From Comamonadaceae bacterium (lineage in GTDB: Bacteria; Pseudomonadota; Gammaproteobacteria; Burkholderiales; Burkholderiaceae_C): a DNA stretch of 64,000 nt. Shown here piece by piece: positions 10,913 to 19,557 of the stretch. The stretch covers positions 310,001 to 374,000 of the forward strand of contig JAAFIW010000001.1 in the NCBI GenBank assembly GCA_013297875.1, read 5' to 3'. The notes below the pieces were generated by a model that saw nothing but the letters and a program-made list of their open reading frames with translations, did no database searches and was not told where the DNA came from. Both the position numbers and the translations under genes were made by a program. Every line of letters starts with the position of its first letter. Position 1 is the first letter of the stretch.

Positions 10913-12064
10913 TCACGGGCGCTGGCGCAGGCGCACCAACGCATAGCCCACCACGGCAAATGGCCACAGCCAGCCCATCCATTGCGACAGACCGTGAAAC
11001 CGGATAAAGCGGCCCTGCTCCCAGGTTTGCAGCGTGGCGGCAAAGTACACACTGGTCGGTGCCTGATTGAGAAACCACAGTTGCGTCGCCAGCGCCGCCA
11101 GCAGCAGCAACAGGCAGCCGGTCGCGGGCACGGGCAGCAGCAACACGGCCAGCACGCATGCAGCCAGCAAACCCATTTGCACCGGCGCACTGAGCCAGGC
11201 CCAGGCATGCGCCGGGCCAAAGCTGAGGGTGGCCGACAGCGTGCTCGCACCAACGCCGACTGCCAACATCAGCAAACCCAGCGCAGCGCGGCGACGGATG
11301 GACAGCGCAACGTTGTAGGCCAACAAACAGGGCACCAGCGCGCCCAGCGCCACGCACACCGCCTCGACGCTGGGCACCAGCGGCTGCAGCTCGATGTCGC
11401 GCAGTGGCAGCCACTGCAAAAATGGCGTGTTGGCCAACCAATCGCCCAGCGCCAGTTCCACGCGCTCCAGCACCTGGCCCAAGCCCAGCGGCACCGCGGC
11501 CGGGAACAACAGGGCTGCGGGCCACAGCGCCAGCAGCACCAGCGCCCCCCGCGCGTCCTGCACAAACCAGCGCGCGCGCCAACGGGTCCAGTGGTCGATG
11601 GCACCCCAGGTCTCCAGCAGCCCGGCTGTTACAGCACCCAGGGCTGCGCCTGTGCTGTTGAGCGCCCAGTCCACATTGGACGGCACGCGCGAGGGCAGGT
11701 AGGTTTGCAGACCTTCCAGCACCAGCGACAAGAAACAAGACAGCACACTGACACCGATCACGACCATCAGCACAAAACCCAGGCTTCGCTTCTCCAGCGC
11801 CGCTGACGACTGACCCAGGCGCTCCACCGCAGCGCGCGCCACCCCACTGCGTAAGCCACCCAAGGCCAGCAAAAACCCCAGTGGCCCATAACCCAGCACA
11901 TTGGCCATCACGTCAAAAACCGTCCAGTACCGGGGCAGGGCCGCGTCGACAAACGCCCAGGGCGCAACGCCTTGGCGGTGCCAGTCGTCAAAGGGATACA
12001 GGCTGGCGTAGACGATCAATGCGCCATACACCAGAGCCAAGGGCCACGCGGCGGTTTTGTGCAT
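10913..12064 (-). CDS. VanZ family membrane protein
   Basis: Integral membrane protein of 383 residues. The N-terminal third (LALVYGALIVYASLYPFDDW, then VFDVMANVLGYGPLGFLLA and VLEGLQTYLPSRVPSNVDW) is the VanZ-like domain with its conserved acidic and Asn-Asp positions. The rest adds about six more hydrophobic segments. Some VanZ proteins affect glycopeptide sensitivity, but function here is unknown. The start at 12064 is chosen because a longer reading would overlap hemJ. Confidence 0.8.
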   Translation of the reverse strand: MHKTAAWPLALVYGALIVYASLYPFDDWHRQGVAPWAFVDAALPRYWTVFDVMANVLGYGPLGFLLALGGLRSGVARAAVERLGQSSAALEKRSLGFVLMVVIGVSVLSCFLSLVLEGLQTYLPSRVPSNVDWALNSTGAALGAVTAGLLETWGAIDHWTRWRARWFVQDARGALVLLALWPAALLFPAAVPLGLGQVLERVELALGDWLANTPFLQWLPLRDIELQPLVPSVEAVCVALGALVPCLLAYNVALSIRRRAALGLLMLAVGVGASTLSATLSFGPAHAWAWLSAPVQMGLLAACVLAVLLLPVPATGCLLLLLAALATQLWFLNQAPTSVYFAATLQTWEQGRFIRFHGLSQWMGWLWPFAVVGYALVRLRQRP

Positions 12065-12087
12065 GGTCTGGCTTTGCGCAACAGGTC

Positions 12088-12516
12088 TTAGAACGGCTTG
12101 ACGACCACCAGCACCACGGCGGCCAGTAGCAGCAGCACCGGTACCTCGTTGAACCAGCGAAACCACACATGGCTGCGCCGATTGGTGCTGGCGACAAACT
12201 GTCGCAAAAGCGAGGCGCAGCTGTGGTGGTAGCCCATCGCCAGCAGCACCACCCCCAGCTTGGCATGCATCCAGCCGTTGCCTGGCCCTCGGCCAATACC
12301 GTAACCCAGCCACAACCACAAGCCCAGAGCCAGCGCCGGCACGGCCAGCAGGGTGGTAAAGCGCAGCAGCTTGCGCGCCATCAGCAGCAGGCGCTGGCGC
12401 TCCGCATCCGAGCCGGGCGGCACCTGGGCCAGATTCACAAAAATGCGCGGCAGGTACAGAAGGCCAGCAAACCAGCTGGCAACAAAAACGATGTGAAGGG
12501 CTTTGATCCAGAGCAT
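12088..12516 (-). CDS. hemJ: Protoporphyrinogen IX oxidase HemJ
   Basis: Membrane haemoprotein that oxidises protoporphyrinogen IX to protoporphyrin IX. The 142 residues start MLWIKALHIVFVASWFAGLLYLPR, with the conserved His8; the second conserved site is WMHAKLG (His84, Lys86). Four hydrophobic helices are visible. The divergent neighbour hemB supports a haem role. A longer reading upstream to 12639 runs through the sRNA terminator and is rejected. Confidence 0.85.
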   Translation of the reverse strand: MLWIKALHIVFVASWFAGLLYLPRIFVNLAQVPPGSDAERQRLLLMARKLLRFTTLLAVPALALGLWLWLGYGIGRGPGNGWMHAKLGVVLLAMGYHHSCASLLRQFVASTNRRSHVWFRWFNEVPVLLLLAAVVLVVVKPF

Positions 12517-12589
12517 GTGCTGCCAAGTGTAGGGGTGTGTGAGCTTTTGCACACCAACTTGTCCGCGCCGCAACAAGGGGCACCGGGCC

Positions 12590-12619
12590 AAAAAAAACCC
12601 CAGCCACGCGGCTGGGGTT
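12590..12619 (-). terminator. Intrinsic terminator of the candidate sRNA
   Basis: A perfect 10-bp stem AACCCCAGCC / GGCTGGGGTT with a four-base loop is followed on the minus strand by eight T residues (A8 at 12590-12597 on the plus strand). It reads toward hemJ but ends about 75 bases before its start. Confidence 0.85.
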
Positions 12620-12690
12620 GGAAGCCTTTTTGCTGTCACACATCAAGGCACCCGCTCAGGGAGGAAAAGCGGGGAGCAGCAAGCTGCCCG
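12590..12690 (-). ncRNA. Candidate small RNA with CCUCCC loop
   Basis: A transcript of about 100 bases is bounded by a promoter (12697-12725) and an intrinsic terminator. It folds into three hairpins: GCAGC/GCTGC (12676-12687) at the 5' end, CCCGC/GCGGG (12651-12673) with the loop TTTTCCTCCCTGA, and the terminator. The exposed CCTCCC could pair with Shine-Dalgarno sequences, as in other C-rich-loop sRNAs. No convincing reading frame spans it. An alternative is a hemJ leader attenuator. Confidence 0.6.
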
Positions 12691-12696
12691 GGACGG

Positions 12697-12725
12697 ACTT
12701 TATCAAACCAGGCGGTCGGTTACAA
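12697..12725 (-). promoter_or_regulatory. Promoter of the candidate sRNA
   Basis: On the minus strand TTGTAA (12725-12720), a 17-base spacer, then TAAAGT (12702-12697). Initiation 7 bases downstream (about 12690) would place the first sRNA hairpin at the very 5' end. Confidence 0.5.
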
Positions 12726-12743
12726 GAAAAATCCACATCTGTT

Positions 12744-12763
12744 TGTGTCAGTTGTGTGACACA
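12744..12763. promoter_or_regulatory. Inverted repeat, possible operator
   Basis: TGTGTCA-N6-TGACACA is a perfect 7-bp inverted repeat located 18 bases upstream of the sRNA -35 box and about 65 bases before hemB. It could bind a dimeric regulator serving both divergent units; the regulator is unknown. Confidence 0.4.
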
Positions 12764-12814
12764 TCATGAATGAGCAAACCGTAAGTACACATATCAAGGC
12801 GACTGGGACAGTAG

Positions 12815-13840
<1,026 letters not shown>

Positions 13841-13843
13841 TAA

Positions 13844-13899
13844 TGCTATTGTTTATATAGCTGCTTGAGCAATATATATGTGGGCTAACAGCCCTTTTT
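13844..13899 (+). repeat. 50-bp dispersed repeat, copy 2, possible hemB terminator
   Basis: It starts 3 bases after the hemB stop. It contains GCTAT/ATAGC, TGCTTGAGCA and GGGCTAACAGCCC, the last followed by TTTTT, so this copy could act as an intrinsic terminator for hemB. Confidence 0.75.
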
Positions 13900-13936
13900 C
13901 ACTAAAAATTGCTTTCAACCCATCCTGTCAGGCCGT

Positions 13937-15046
13937 ATGCGCATTTTCAGCATCACACCCACCAGCATTCTGGAAAGCAGCGCCCTGCCTGCCAGCCTGC
14001 CTGAAGGCGGCTACCTGTGGATTGCCTGTGCGCGACGCGAGTTTGAGGTCAGCCAAGCGTCGATTCAGTCCACGTTGAGCGCCTTGTGCGGCACCCAAAT
14101 GGTCGATCTGCACGTGGCCGATCTGTTGAACAACCAGCTGCCCTCGCATTACGACTACACCTCGGAGTACGACATTCTGGTGTTTCGCCGCCTGGCCGCA
14201 GGCCTGACCGAGCGTGACCCCACCAACCCCGGCGAGCCCCTGCACCAGGCCCACACCAGCACCATGCCGCAGGTGCTCAAACGCATTGACACCAGCCCGG
14301 TGGGCTTTTCGGTGTTTGACCGCGTGTTGCTCACCGTGCACCCCACCGACTGCGCGGTGCGCGACGCCTATGCCGCCCGCCTGTTGCAAACCGCCTCGCC
14401 CGAGTCGCGCAGCGCAGGCGCCCGCCCACCATCCAGCCCGGCTGATTTGATGCTGCGCATCATCAACCACATGGTGGACGGCTACCTGGAGCTGCGCCGC
14501 GAACTCACGCGCGACCTGGACCGCTGGCAGACCGAGCTTTTGAGCCCGCGCGCCCAGTTCCAGAACTGGTCGTCGCTGCTCGATTTGCGCCTGTCGCTGC
14601 ACCAGCTCGATGAAATCTGCGAAGACCAGCGCAGCGCCATTCAGGACTGGATTGAAGCCGTCAAAACCTGGCCAGAACCCGCCACGCTGGAGGCCCGCCG
14701 CGAGCGCGAGCTGCTGATGGTGCGCAGCCGCGACCTGCTGGAGCATATCGAGCGCGTGGTACACCACGTGGACCGCATGGAGCGCAGCGCCGAAACCGCG
14801 GTGCAAATGCACTTTTCCGTGCAAGGCAACCGCACCAACGACACGATGCGCACCCTGACCGCGCTGACCGCCATTTTTCTGCCGCTGAACCTGATTGCCG
14901 GCATCTTTGGCATGAACTTTGAGTTCATGCCGGTGATTCACGACAAAGAGGGCTTTTGGTGGGCTATGGGCGGCATGGTGGTGGTGTCGGCGGTGCTGAT
15001 CTATGCGTTCTGGCGGCGGCGGTATCTGACTTCGCGCCGCGGTTGA
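13937..15046 (+). CDS. CorA-family magnesium/divalent cation transporter
   Basis: Inner-membrane channel-type transporter of 369 residues. A long soluble N-terminal domain with helical stalk (HHVDRMERSAETAVQMHFSVQGNRTND) is followed by two C-terminal membrane segments, the first ending in the signature GMNFEFMP (a GMN motif), the second before RRRYL. Whether it moves magnesium, cobalt or zinc cannot be told. The start ATG at 13937 gives MRIFSITPTS; a clear ribosome-binding site is not seen. Confidence 0.85.
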   Translation: MRIFSITPTSILESSALPASLPEGGYLWIACARREFEVSQASIQSTLSALCGTQMVDLHVADLLNNQLPSHYDYTSEYDILVFRRLAAGLTERDPTNPGEPLHQAHTSTMPQVLKRIDTSPVGFSVFDRVLLTVHPTDCAVRDAYAARLLQTASPESRSAGARPPSSPADLMLRIINHMVDGYLELRRELTRDLDRWQTELLSPRAQFQNWSSLLDLRLSLHQLDEICEDQRSAIQDWIEAVKTWPEPATLEARRERELLMVRSRDLLEHIERVVHHVDRMERSAETAVQMHFSVQGNRTNDTMRTLTALTAIFLPLNLIAGIFGMNFEFMPVIHDKEGFWWAMGGMVVVSAVLIYAFWRRRYLTSRRG

Positions 15047-15054
15047 ACGACTCC

Positions 15055-15166
15055 ATGACAGATGATTTCGCCTGCGGCGCGGATGACAGATGACTGCAGA
15101 CCCGCTAGGCAACCGGCTTCCAGTCATCTGTCATGGCTGCTGCGCAGCAGCGGCGTCATTTTTCAT
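15055..15166. repeat. Nested inverted-repeat element (REP/BIME-like), copy 1
   Basis: Four half-sites of the form ATGACAGATGAC: two direct on the left (15055-15066, 15083-15096) and two inverted on the right (15121-15134, 15155-15166). G/C-rich spacers lie between outer and inner sites. It fills the gap between the CorA-like gene and alr. A second copy with the same architecture is at 49196-49297. Confidence 0.7.
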
Positions 15167-15183
15167 CCACTTTCGCTGAGATC

Positions 15184-16290
15184 ATGCCCCGCCCCATCCA
15201 AGCCACCATCCACACCGCCGCCCTGCGCCACAACCTGGCCCGCGCCCACGCGGCCGCGCCCGACGCCAAGCTGTGGGCGGTCGTCAAAGCCAATGCTTAT
15301 GGCCACGGCATCGAGCGAGCTTTCGACGGCCTGCGCGCCGCCGACGGCTTTGCCTTGCTCGATTTAGCCGAAGCCCAGCGCGTGCGCGACCTGGGCTGGC
15401 GCGGCCCGGTGCTGCTGCTGGAAGGCGCATTTGAGCCGCGCGACCTGGAGCTGTGCTCGCGCCTGGGCTTGTGGCACACGGTGCACTGCGCGCAGCAGAT
15501 CGACTGGCTGGCCGCCCACAAAACCAACAACGGCCACCGTGTGTTCCTGAAAATGAATTCCGGCATGAACCGCCTGGGCTTTGCCCCCGCCAGCTACCGC
15601 GCCGCCTTCACGCGGTTAAACGCGCTGCCCCAGGTCGAAGAAATTTCCTTGATGACGCATTTCAGCGACGCCGATGTCACCAAAGGCATTGCCGCGCAAC
15701 TGGCCGTGTTCAACGACACCACGCGCGACCTGCCCGGCGAGCGCTCGCTGTCCAACAGCGCTGCCACCTTGCGGCACAGCGCCAACCCTGACTTGAAAAC
15801 CGACTGGACGCGCCCCGGCATCACGCTGTATGGCAGCGCGCCCGACTTTCCCGAGCACACCGACGCGCACTGGGACTTGCAACCCACGATGACACTTGCT
15901 ACGAAGTTAATAGCTGTTCAAGCAATATCTACAGGGGCCACCGTCGGATATGGCTCCAGTTTCACCGCCCCAGCCCCCATGACCATCGGCGTGGCCGCCT
16001 GTGGCTATGCCGATGGCTACCCGCGCCACTGCGGCACCGGCACACCCATCCTGGTGGGCGGCATGCGCACGCGCTTGGTGGGGCGGGTGAGCATGGACAT
16101 GGTGACGGTGGACTTAACGCCGGTGGTTGCTGCTGGTGTGCCAGCAGGCATCGGCACCGAGGTGACCTGCTGGGGCCGTGCCAGCAACGGCACGGTGCTG
16201 CCGATTGACGAGGTGGCGCAGGCGGCGGGTACGGTCGGCTATGAGCTGATGTGCGCGTTGGCGCAGCGGGTGCCGACGGTGGTGGATTGA
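15184..16290 (+). CDS. alr: Alanine racemase
   Basis: PLP enzyme that makes D-alanine for peptidoglycan. From [10 protein letters not shown] at 15184 it has 368 residues. [10 protein letters not shown] (Lys35, Tyr39) holds the PLP lysine; NSGMNRLGF and the C-terminal [12 protein letters not shown] are also typical. Residues 238-252 ([15 protein letters not shown]) are encoded by a copy of the 50-bp dispersed repeat in place, without a length change; the local codons TTA, ATA and ACA differ from the G/C-rich rest. A longer start at 15133 would lie in the REP-like element and is rejected. Confidence 0.95.
   Translation: MPRPIQATIHTAALRHNLARAHAAAPDAKLWAVVKANAYGHGIERAFDGLRAADGFALLDLAEAQRVRDLGWRGPVLLLEGAFEPRDLELCSRLGLWHTVHCAQQIDWLAAHKTNNGHRVFLKMNSGMNRLGFAPASYRAAFTRLNALPQVEEISLMTHFSDADVTKGIAAQLAVFNDTTRDLPGERSLSNSAATLRHSANPDLKTDWTRPGITLYGSAPDFPEHTDAHWDLQPTMTLATKLIAVQAISTGATVGYGSSFTAPAPMTIGVAACGYADGYPRHCGTGTPILVGGMRTRLVGRVSMDMVTVDLTPVVAAGVPAGIGTEVTCWGRASNGTVLPIDEVAQAAGTVGYELMCALAQRVPTVVD
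15896..15940 (+). repeat. 50-bp dispersed repeat inside alr, copy 3
   Basis: TTGCTACGAAG, TTAATAGCTGTTCAAGCAAT and ATCTACAGGGGCC match the repeat; the TGA of the intergenic form is CAA here, keeping the frame open. It encodes alr residues of about 238-252. Confidence 0.7.
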
Positions 16291-16313
16291 GAATTCGTTC
16301 AAAAAGCAGAAAC

Positions 16314-16520
16314 ATGAAATGCCCCGCCTGCGGCGCAGCGAATCTAGCTGAAGACTGCCGTGACCTAGCTTACGACTACAAGGGAAAGTCCACCACGCTG
16401 GTGGGCGTGCAGGGCCACTTTTGCTCTGCCTGCGGCGAGGCAGTGCTGCAAGCGCCCGAGTCGCACCGGGTCAGCGCTCTGATGGTCGCGTTCAACCAGC
16501 AAGCCAGCACAGATGAGTGA
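16314..16520 (+). CDS. MqsA-type zinc-finger antitoxin fragment
   Basis: 68 residues beginning MKCPACGAANLAEDCRDLAYDY, with CPAC near residue 3 and CSAC near residue 38, forming the zinc-binding N-terminal domain of MqsA/YgiT antitoxins. The usual C-terminal helix-turn-helix DNA-binding domain (full length about 130 residues) is absent. No mqsR-type toxin gene lies next to it. It could be an orphan remnant or a stand-alone zinc-finger protein; the start is taken at the Met matching homologues. Confidence 0.7.
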   Translation: MKCPACGAANLAEDCRDLAYDYKGKSTTLVGVQGHFCSACGEAVLQAPESHRVSALMVAFNQQASTDE

Positions 16521-16687
16521 GCTGTGGGACACGCGGCAGCATCTGCGCACAAAACAGCGCTTTGTTTGATCGGGGTGGCCCACGGGCTACAAAACAAAGC
16601 CCCCAGTAGCAAAACGTTTTCGCCAGCCGTCAAAATGATTGCACTTCAACCCAAGCCATGAGCGCACGCCAGCGCGAAAAGGAACCT

Positions 16688-18280
16688 ATGAAAACGTCCC
16701 GGTTTACGCAAACCTTGTGCGCTGTAGCGCTGGTCGCAACTTTGCTCCCCACCGCCGCCCAAGCCAAACCCTTCCGCTTCGCCCGCGCCGCCGACATGTC
16801 CACCTGGGACATTCACACCCAGAACGTCGGCGTGAACAACACCATGCATGCCGCCGTGTACGACACGCTGGTGGAATACGACCCCAAAACCTTCAAACCC
16901 CAGCCCAGCCTGGCCACCGAGTGGAAGCTGATGTCTCCCACCCAACTGCGCCTGAGCCTGCGCCAGGGCGTGAAATTCAGCGACGGCTCGGACTTCACGG
17001 CGGCTGACGCCAAGTTTTCGCTGGAGCGGGCCAAGGCCAAAACGTCGAACTTTGCGGTGTATGCGCTGGGCATTGACCGGGTGGAAATCGTCAACCCCAC
17101 CACGATTGACATCATCTCCAACCTGCCCAACCCGGTGCTGGTGAACCAGCTGACCGAGCTGCGAATGATGAGCAAGCCCTGGGCCGAGAAAAACGCATCG
17201 ACCGAGCCCAAAGACATACGCACCAAAGACGAAAACTTTGCCCACCGCAACGCCCTGGGCACCGGCCCCTTCATGCTTAAAAGCTGGACACCCGACCAGC
17301 GCACCGTGCTGGAGAGCAACCCCAACTGGTGGGGCAAGGGCAAATACGCCAGCAACGTGACGCAAGTCACCTACACGCCCATCAAATCCGACGCCACCCG
17401 CATGGCCGCGCTGCTGACCGGCGAGGTGGATTTTGTGCTGGACCCCACCTTGCAAGACCTGCCGCGCGTGCGCCAGAACGACGCACTGAAAGTGCTGGAA
17501 GGGCCGGAAAACCGCAGCATCTTTTTGGGTATGGACCAGTTTCGTGACGAGCTGGTGGGCTCCGATGTGAAGGGCAAAAACCCGCTCAAAGACGTGCGGG
17601 TGCGCAAGGCGCTGTACCAGGCGATTGACATCGACACCATCCAGCGCGTGGTCATGCGCGGCCTGGCCCAGCCCAGCGGCACGCTGATTGCGCGGCAGAT
17701 CAATGGCTGGACACCCAAGGCCGATGTGCGCTGGCCGCACGACGCAGCCGCCGCGCAAAAGCTGCTGGCCGAAGCAGGCTACCCGCAAGGCTTTGAGGTG
17801 GACTTTGCGTGCAGCGCCGGGCGCTACATCAACGACGAGCAGCTGTGCCAGGCGATTACCGCGCAATGGGCCAAAGTGGGCGTGAAAGCCAAGCTGCGCA
17901 GCCTGCCGTTTGCCACCTATTTCCCCATGATTCAGCGCAACGAGGCCAGCATCTACCTGCTGGGCTGGGGCGTGCCCACGTTTGATGCGTTTTACACCCT
18001 GCAATCGCTGGTGCGCAGCGTGGGCGCGGGGGGCGACGGCAACTTCAACCTGGGCCGCTACAGCAACCCCCAGCAAGACGCGTTGATCGAGCGCGTGCGC
18101 AAGGAAACCGACCGCGCAACGCGCAACGCTTTGATCGAAAAAGCGCTGCTGGCCGACCACGAATTCATCAGCCACATTCCGCTGCACAACCAGGTCATTC
18201 CCTGGGCCATGCGCCGGGCGGTGGACATTCCGCACCGGGCCGACAACCTGATCGACTGGCGGGCTTTGAAAGTCAATTGA
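16688..18280 (+). CDS. ABC transporter substrate-binding protein, family 5 (oligopeptide type)
   Basis: Periplasmic solute-binding protein of 530 residues with a signal peptide (MKTSRFTQTLCAVALVATLL, cleaved near AAQA). The body follows the DppA/OppA pattern: LVEYDPKTFKPQPSLATEW, LRQGVKFSDGSDFTAADAKFSLERA, NALGTGPFMLKSW, and VRKALYQAIDIDTI. AAGGAACCT precedes the ATG. No permease or ATPase genes adjoin it, so the transporter partner must be elsewhere. The substrate is unknown. Confidence 0.88.
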   Translation: MKTSRFTQTLCAVALVATLLPTAAQAKPFRFARAADMSTWDIHTQNVGVNNTMHAAVYDTLVEYDPKTFKPQPSLATEWKLMSPTQLRLSLRQGVKFSDGSDFTAADAKFSLERAKAKTSNFAVYALGIDRVEIVNPTTIDIISNLPNPVLVNQLTELRMMSKPWAEKNASTEPKDIRTKDENFAHRNALGTGPFMLKSWTPDQRTVLESNPNWWGKGKYASNVTQVTYTPIKSDATRMAALLTGEVDFVLDPTLQDLPRVRQNDALKVLEGPENRSIFLGMDQFRDELVGSDVKGKNPLKDVRVRKALYQAIDIDTIQRVVMRGLAQPSGTLIARQINGWTPKADVRWPHDAAAAQKLLAEAGYPQGFEVDFACSAGRYINDEQLCQAITAQWAKVGVKAKLRSLPFATYFPMIQRNEASIYLLGWGVPTFDAFYTLQSLVRSVGAGGDGNFNLGRYSNPQQDALIERVRKETDRATRNALIEKALLADHEFISHIPLHNQVIPWAMRRAVDIPHRADNLIDWRALKVN

Positions 18281-18312
18281 CTGCCACCGAATGCAGCGTG
18301 GGCCCAAGCGCC

Positions 18313-19557
18313 ATGCGCTTGATTCACACCTCTGACTGGCACCTGGGCCAGACCCTGCACAGCTTTGACCGCAGCCTGGAGCACCAGTGCTTTCTCGACT
18401 GGTTGCTGGACACCCTGGTGGCCCAGCAGGCCGACGCGCTGCTGATCTGTGGCGATGTGTTTGACTCCGCGAACCCGTCGGCGGCCTCGCAAAAGCAGCT
18501 CTACCGCTTTTTGCAGCAAGCCAAGGCCCGCGTGCCGCACCTGGCCACCGTCATCATCGCCGGCAACCACGACTCCCCCGGCCGACTGGAAGCGCCCGGC
18601 CCCTTGCTGGAAACGGTAGACGCGACCGTGGTCGGCTTTGTGCCGCGCAGGCCGGATGGGCACATTGAGGTGCAGCGGCTGGTCGTGCCGTTGACAAACC
18701 GCCTGGGCCAGGTGGCCGCCTGGTGCCTGGCCGTGCCGTTTTTGCGCCCTGGCGATGTGCCACGGGTGGATGTTGATCCTGCGGGCGACAGCGCCGACCC
18801 CTTTGCTGACGGCGTGGCCCTGCTGTACCAGCAGGCGCTGGCCCATGCGCTGCAACTGCGCCAGAGCGGCCAGGCCATTGTGGCGCTGGGCCACTGCCAC
18901 ATGCTGGGCGGGCAAACCTCGGACGACTCGGAGCGGCGCATCGTGGTCGGTGGCAGCCAGGCGCTATCGGCAAGCCTGTTTGGCGAGCAGGTGGCCTATG
19001 CCGCGCTGGGCCACCTGCACCTGGCGCAGCGCGTGGGCGGGCAAGACGGCGTGCGCTACTGCGGCAGCCCCTTGCCGCTGTCTTTTGCCGAAGTGAATTA
19101 CCCCCACCAGGTGTTGCAGCTGGACCTGGCAGACGGCGCGGTCAGCGCCATCACGGCCCTGCCGGTGCCGCGCGCGGTGGACTTGCTGCGCGTGCCTGCC
19201 CAGCACGCGCCGCTGCCCGAGGTGCTGGCTGCGCTGCAGGCCCTGGTCGTACCCGACCAGGCCGACCCGCAACGCCAACCCTACCTGGAAGTGCGCGTGC
19301 TGCTGACCGCACCCGAGCCCGGCCTGCGCAGCCAGATTGAGGCGGCGCTGGCTGATAAACCGGTGCGCCTGGCGAAAATTGACACGCGGCTGATGCTGCC
19401 CGGCACTGCCGATGCCGCACAGACCCACGCCAGTCTGGACGATTTGCAAGGCCTGCAACCGGCTGCTGTGTTTGAGCAGCTGTACCGCAGCCAGTACCAA
19501 GCCGACGTGCCCCCGGCACTGCAGCAGGCCTTTGCCGAGTTGCTGTCAGCACAATGA
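18313..19557 (+). CDS. sbcD: Exonuclease SbcCD, nuclease subunit SbcD
   Basis: Mre11-type nuclease that with SbcC cleaves hairpins and blocked DNA ends. MRLIHTSDWHLGQ (metal site), LLICGDVFDSANPS, IAGNHDS and ALGHCH carry the five phosphoesterase motifs. The Met at 18313 matches the family start. The stop overlaps the sbcC start (ATGA), so the subunits are translationally coupled. Confidence 0.96.
   Translation: MRLIHTSDWHLGQTLHSFDRSLEHQCFLDWLLDTLVAQQADALLICGDVFDSANPSAASQKQLYRFLQQAKARVPHLATVIIAGNHDSPGRLEAPGPLLETVDATVVGFVPRRPDGHIEVQRLVVPLTNRLGQVAAWCLAVPFLRPGDVPRVDVDPAGDSADPFADGVALLYQQALAHALQLRQSGQAIVALGHCHMLGGQTSDDSERRIVVGGSQALSASLFGEQVAYAALGHLHLAQRVGGQDGVRYCGSPLPLSFAEVNYPHQVLQLDLADGAVSAITALPVPRAVDLLRVPAQHAPLPEVLAALQALVVPDQADPQRQPYLEVRVLLTAPEPGLRSQIEAALADKPVRLAKIDTRLMLPGTADAAQTHASLDDLQGLQPAAVFEQLYRSQYQADVPPALQQAFAELLSAQ

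Noticed and set aside
10889-11738. N-terminal extension of the ferredoxin frame
   Set aside because: The extension is Ala/Gly-rich, overlaps the VanZ-like gene and precedes a Met that fits the family start.
16557-16605. Possible terminator GCTTTGTTT/AAACAAAGC after the MqsA-like gene
   Set aside because: The loop is over 20 bases long and no T-run follows on the coding strand.
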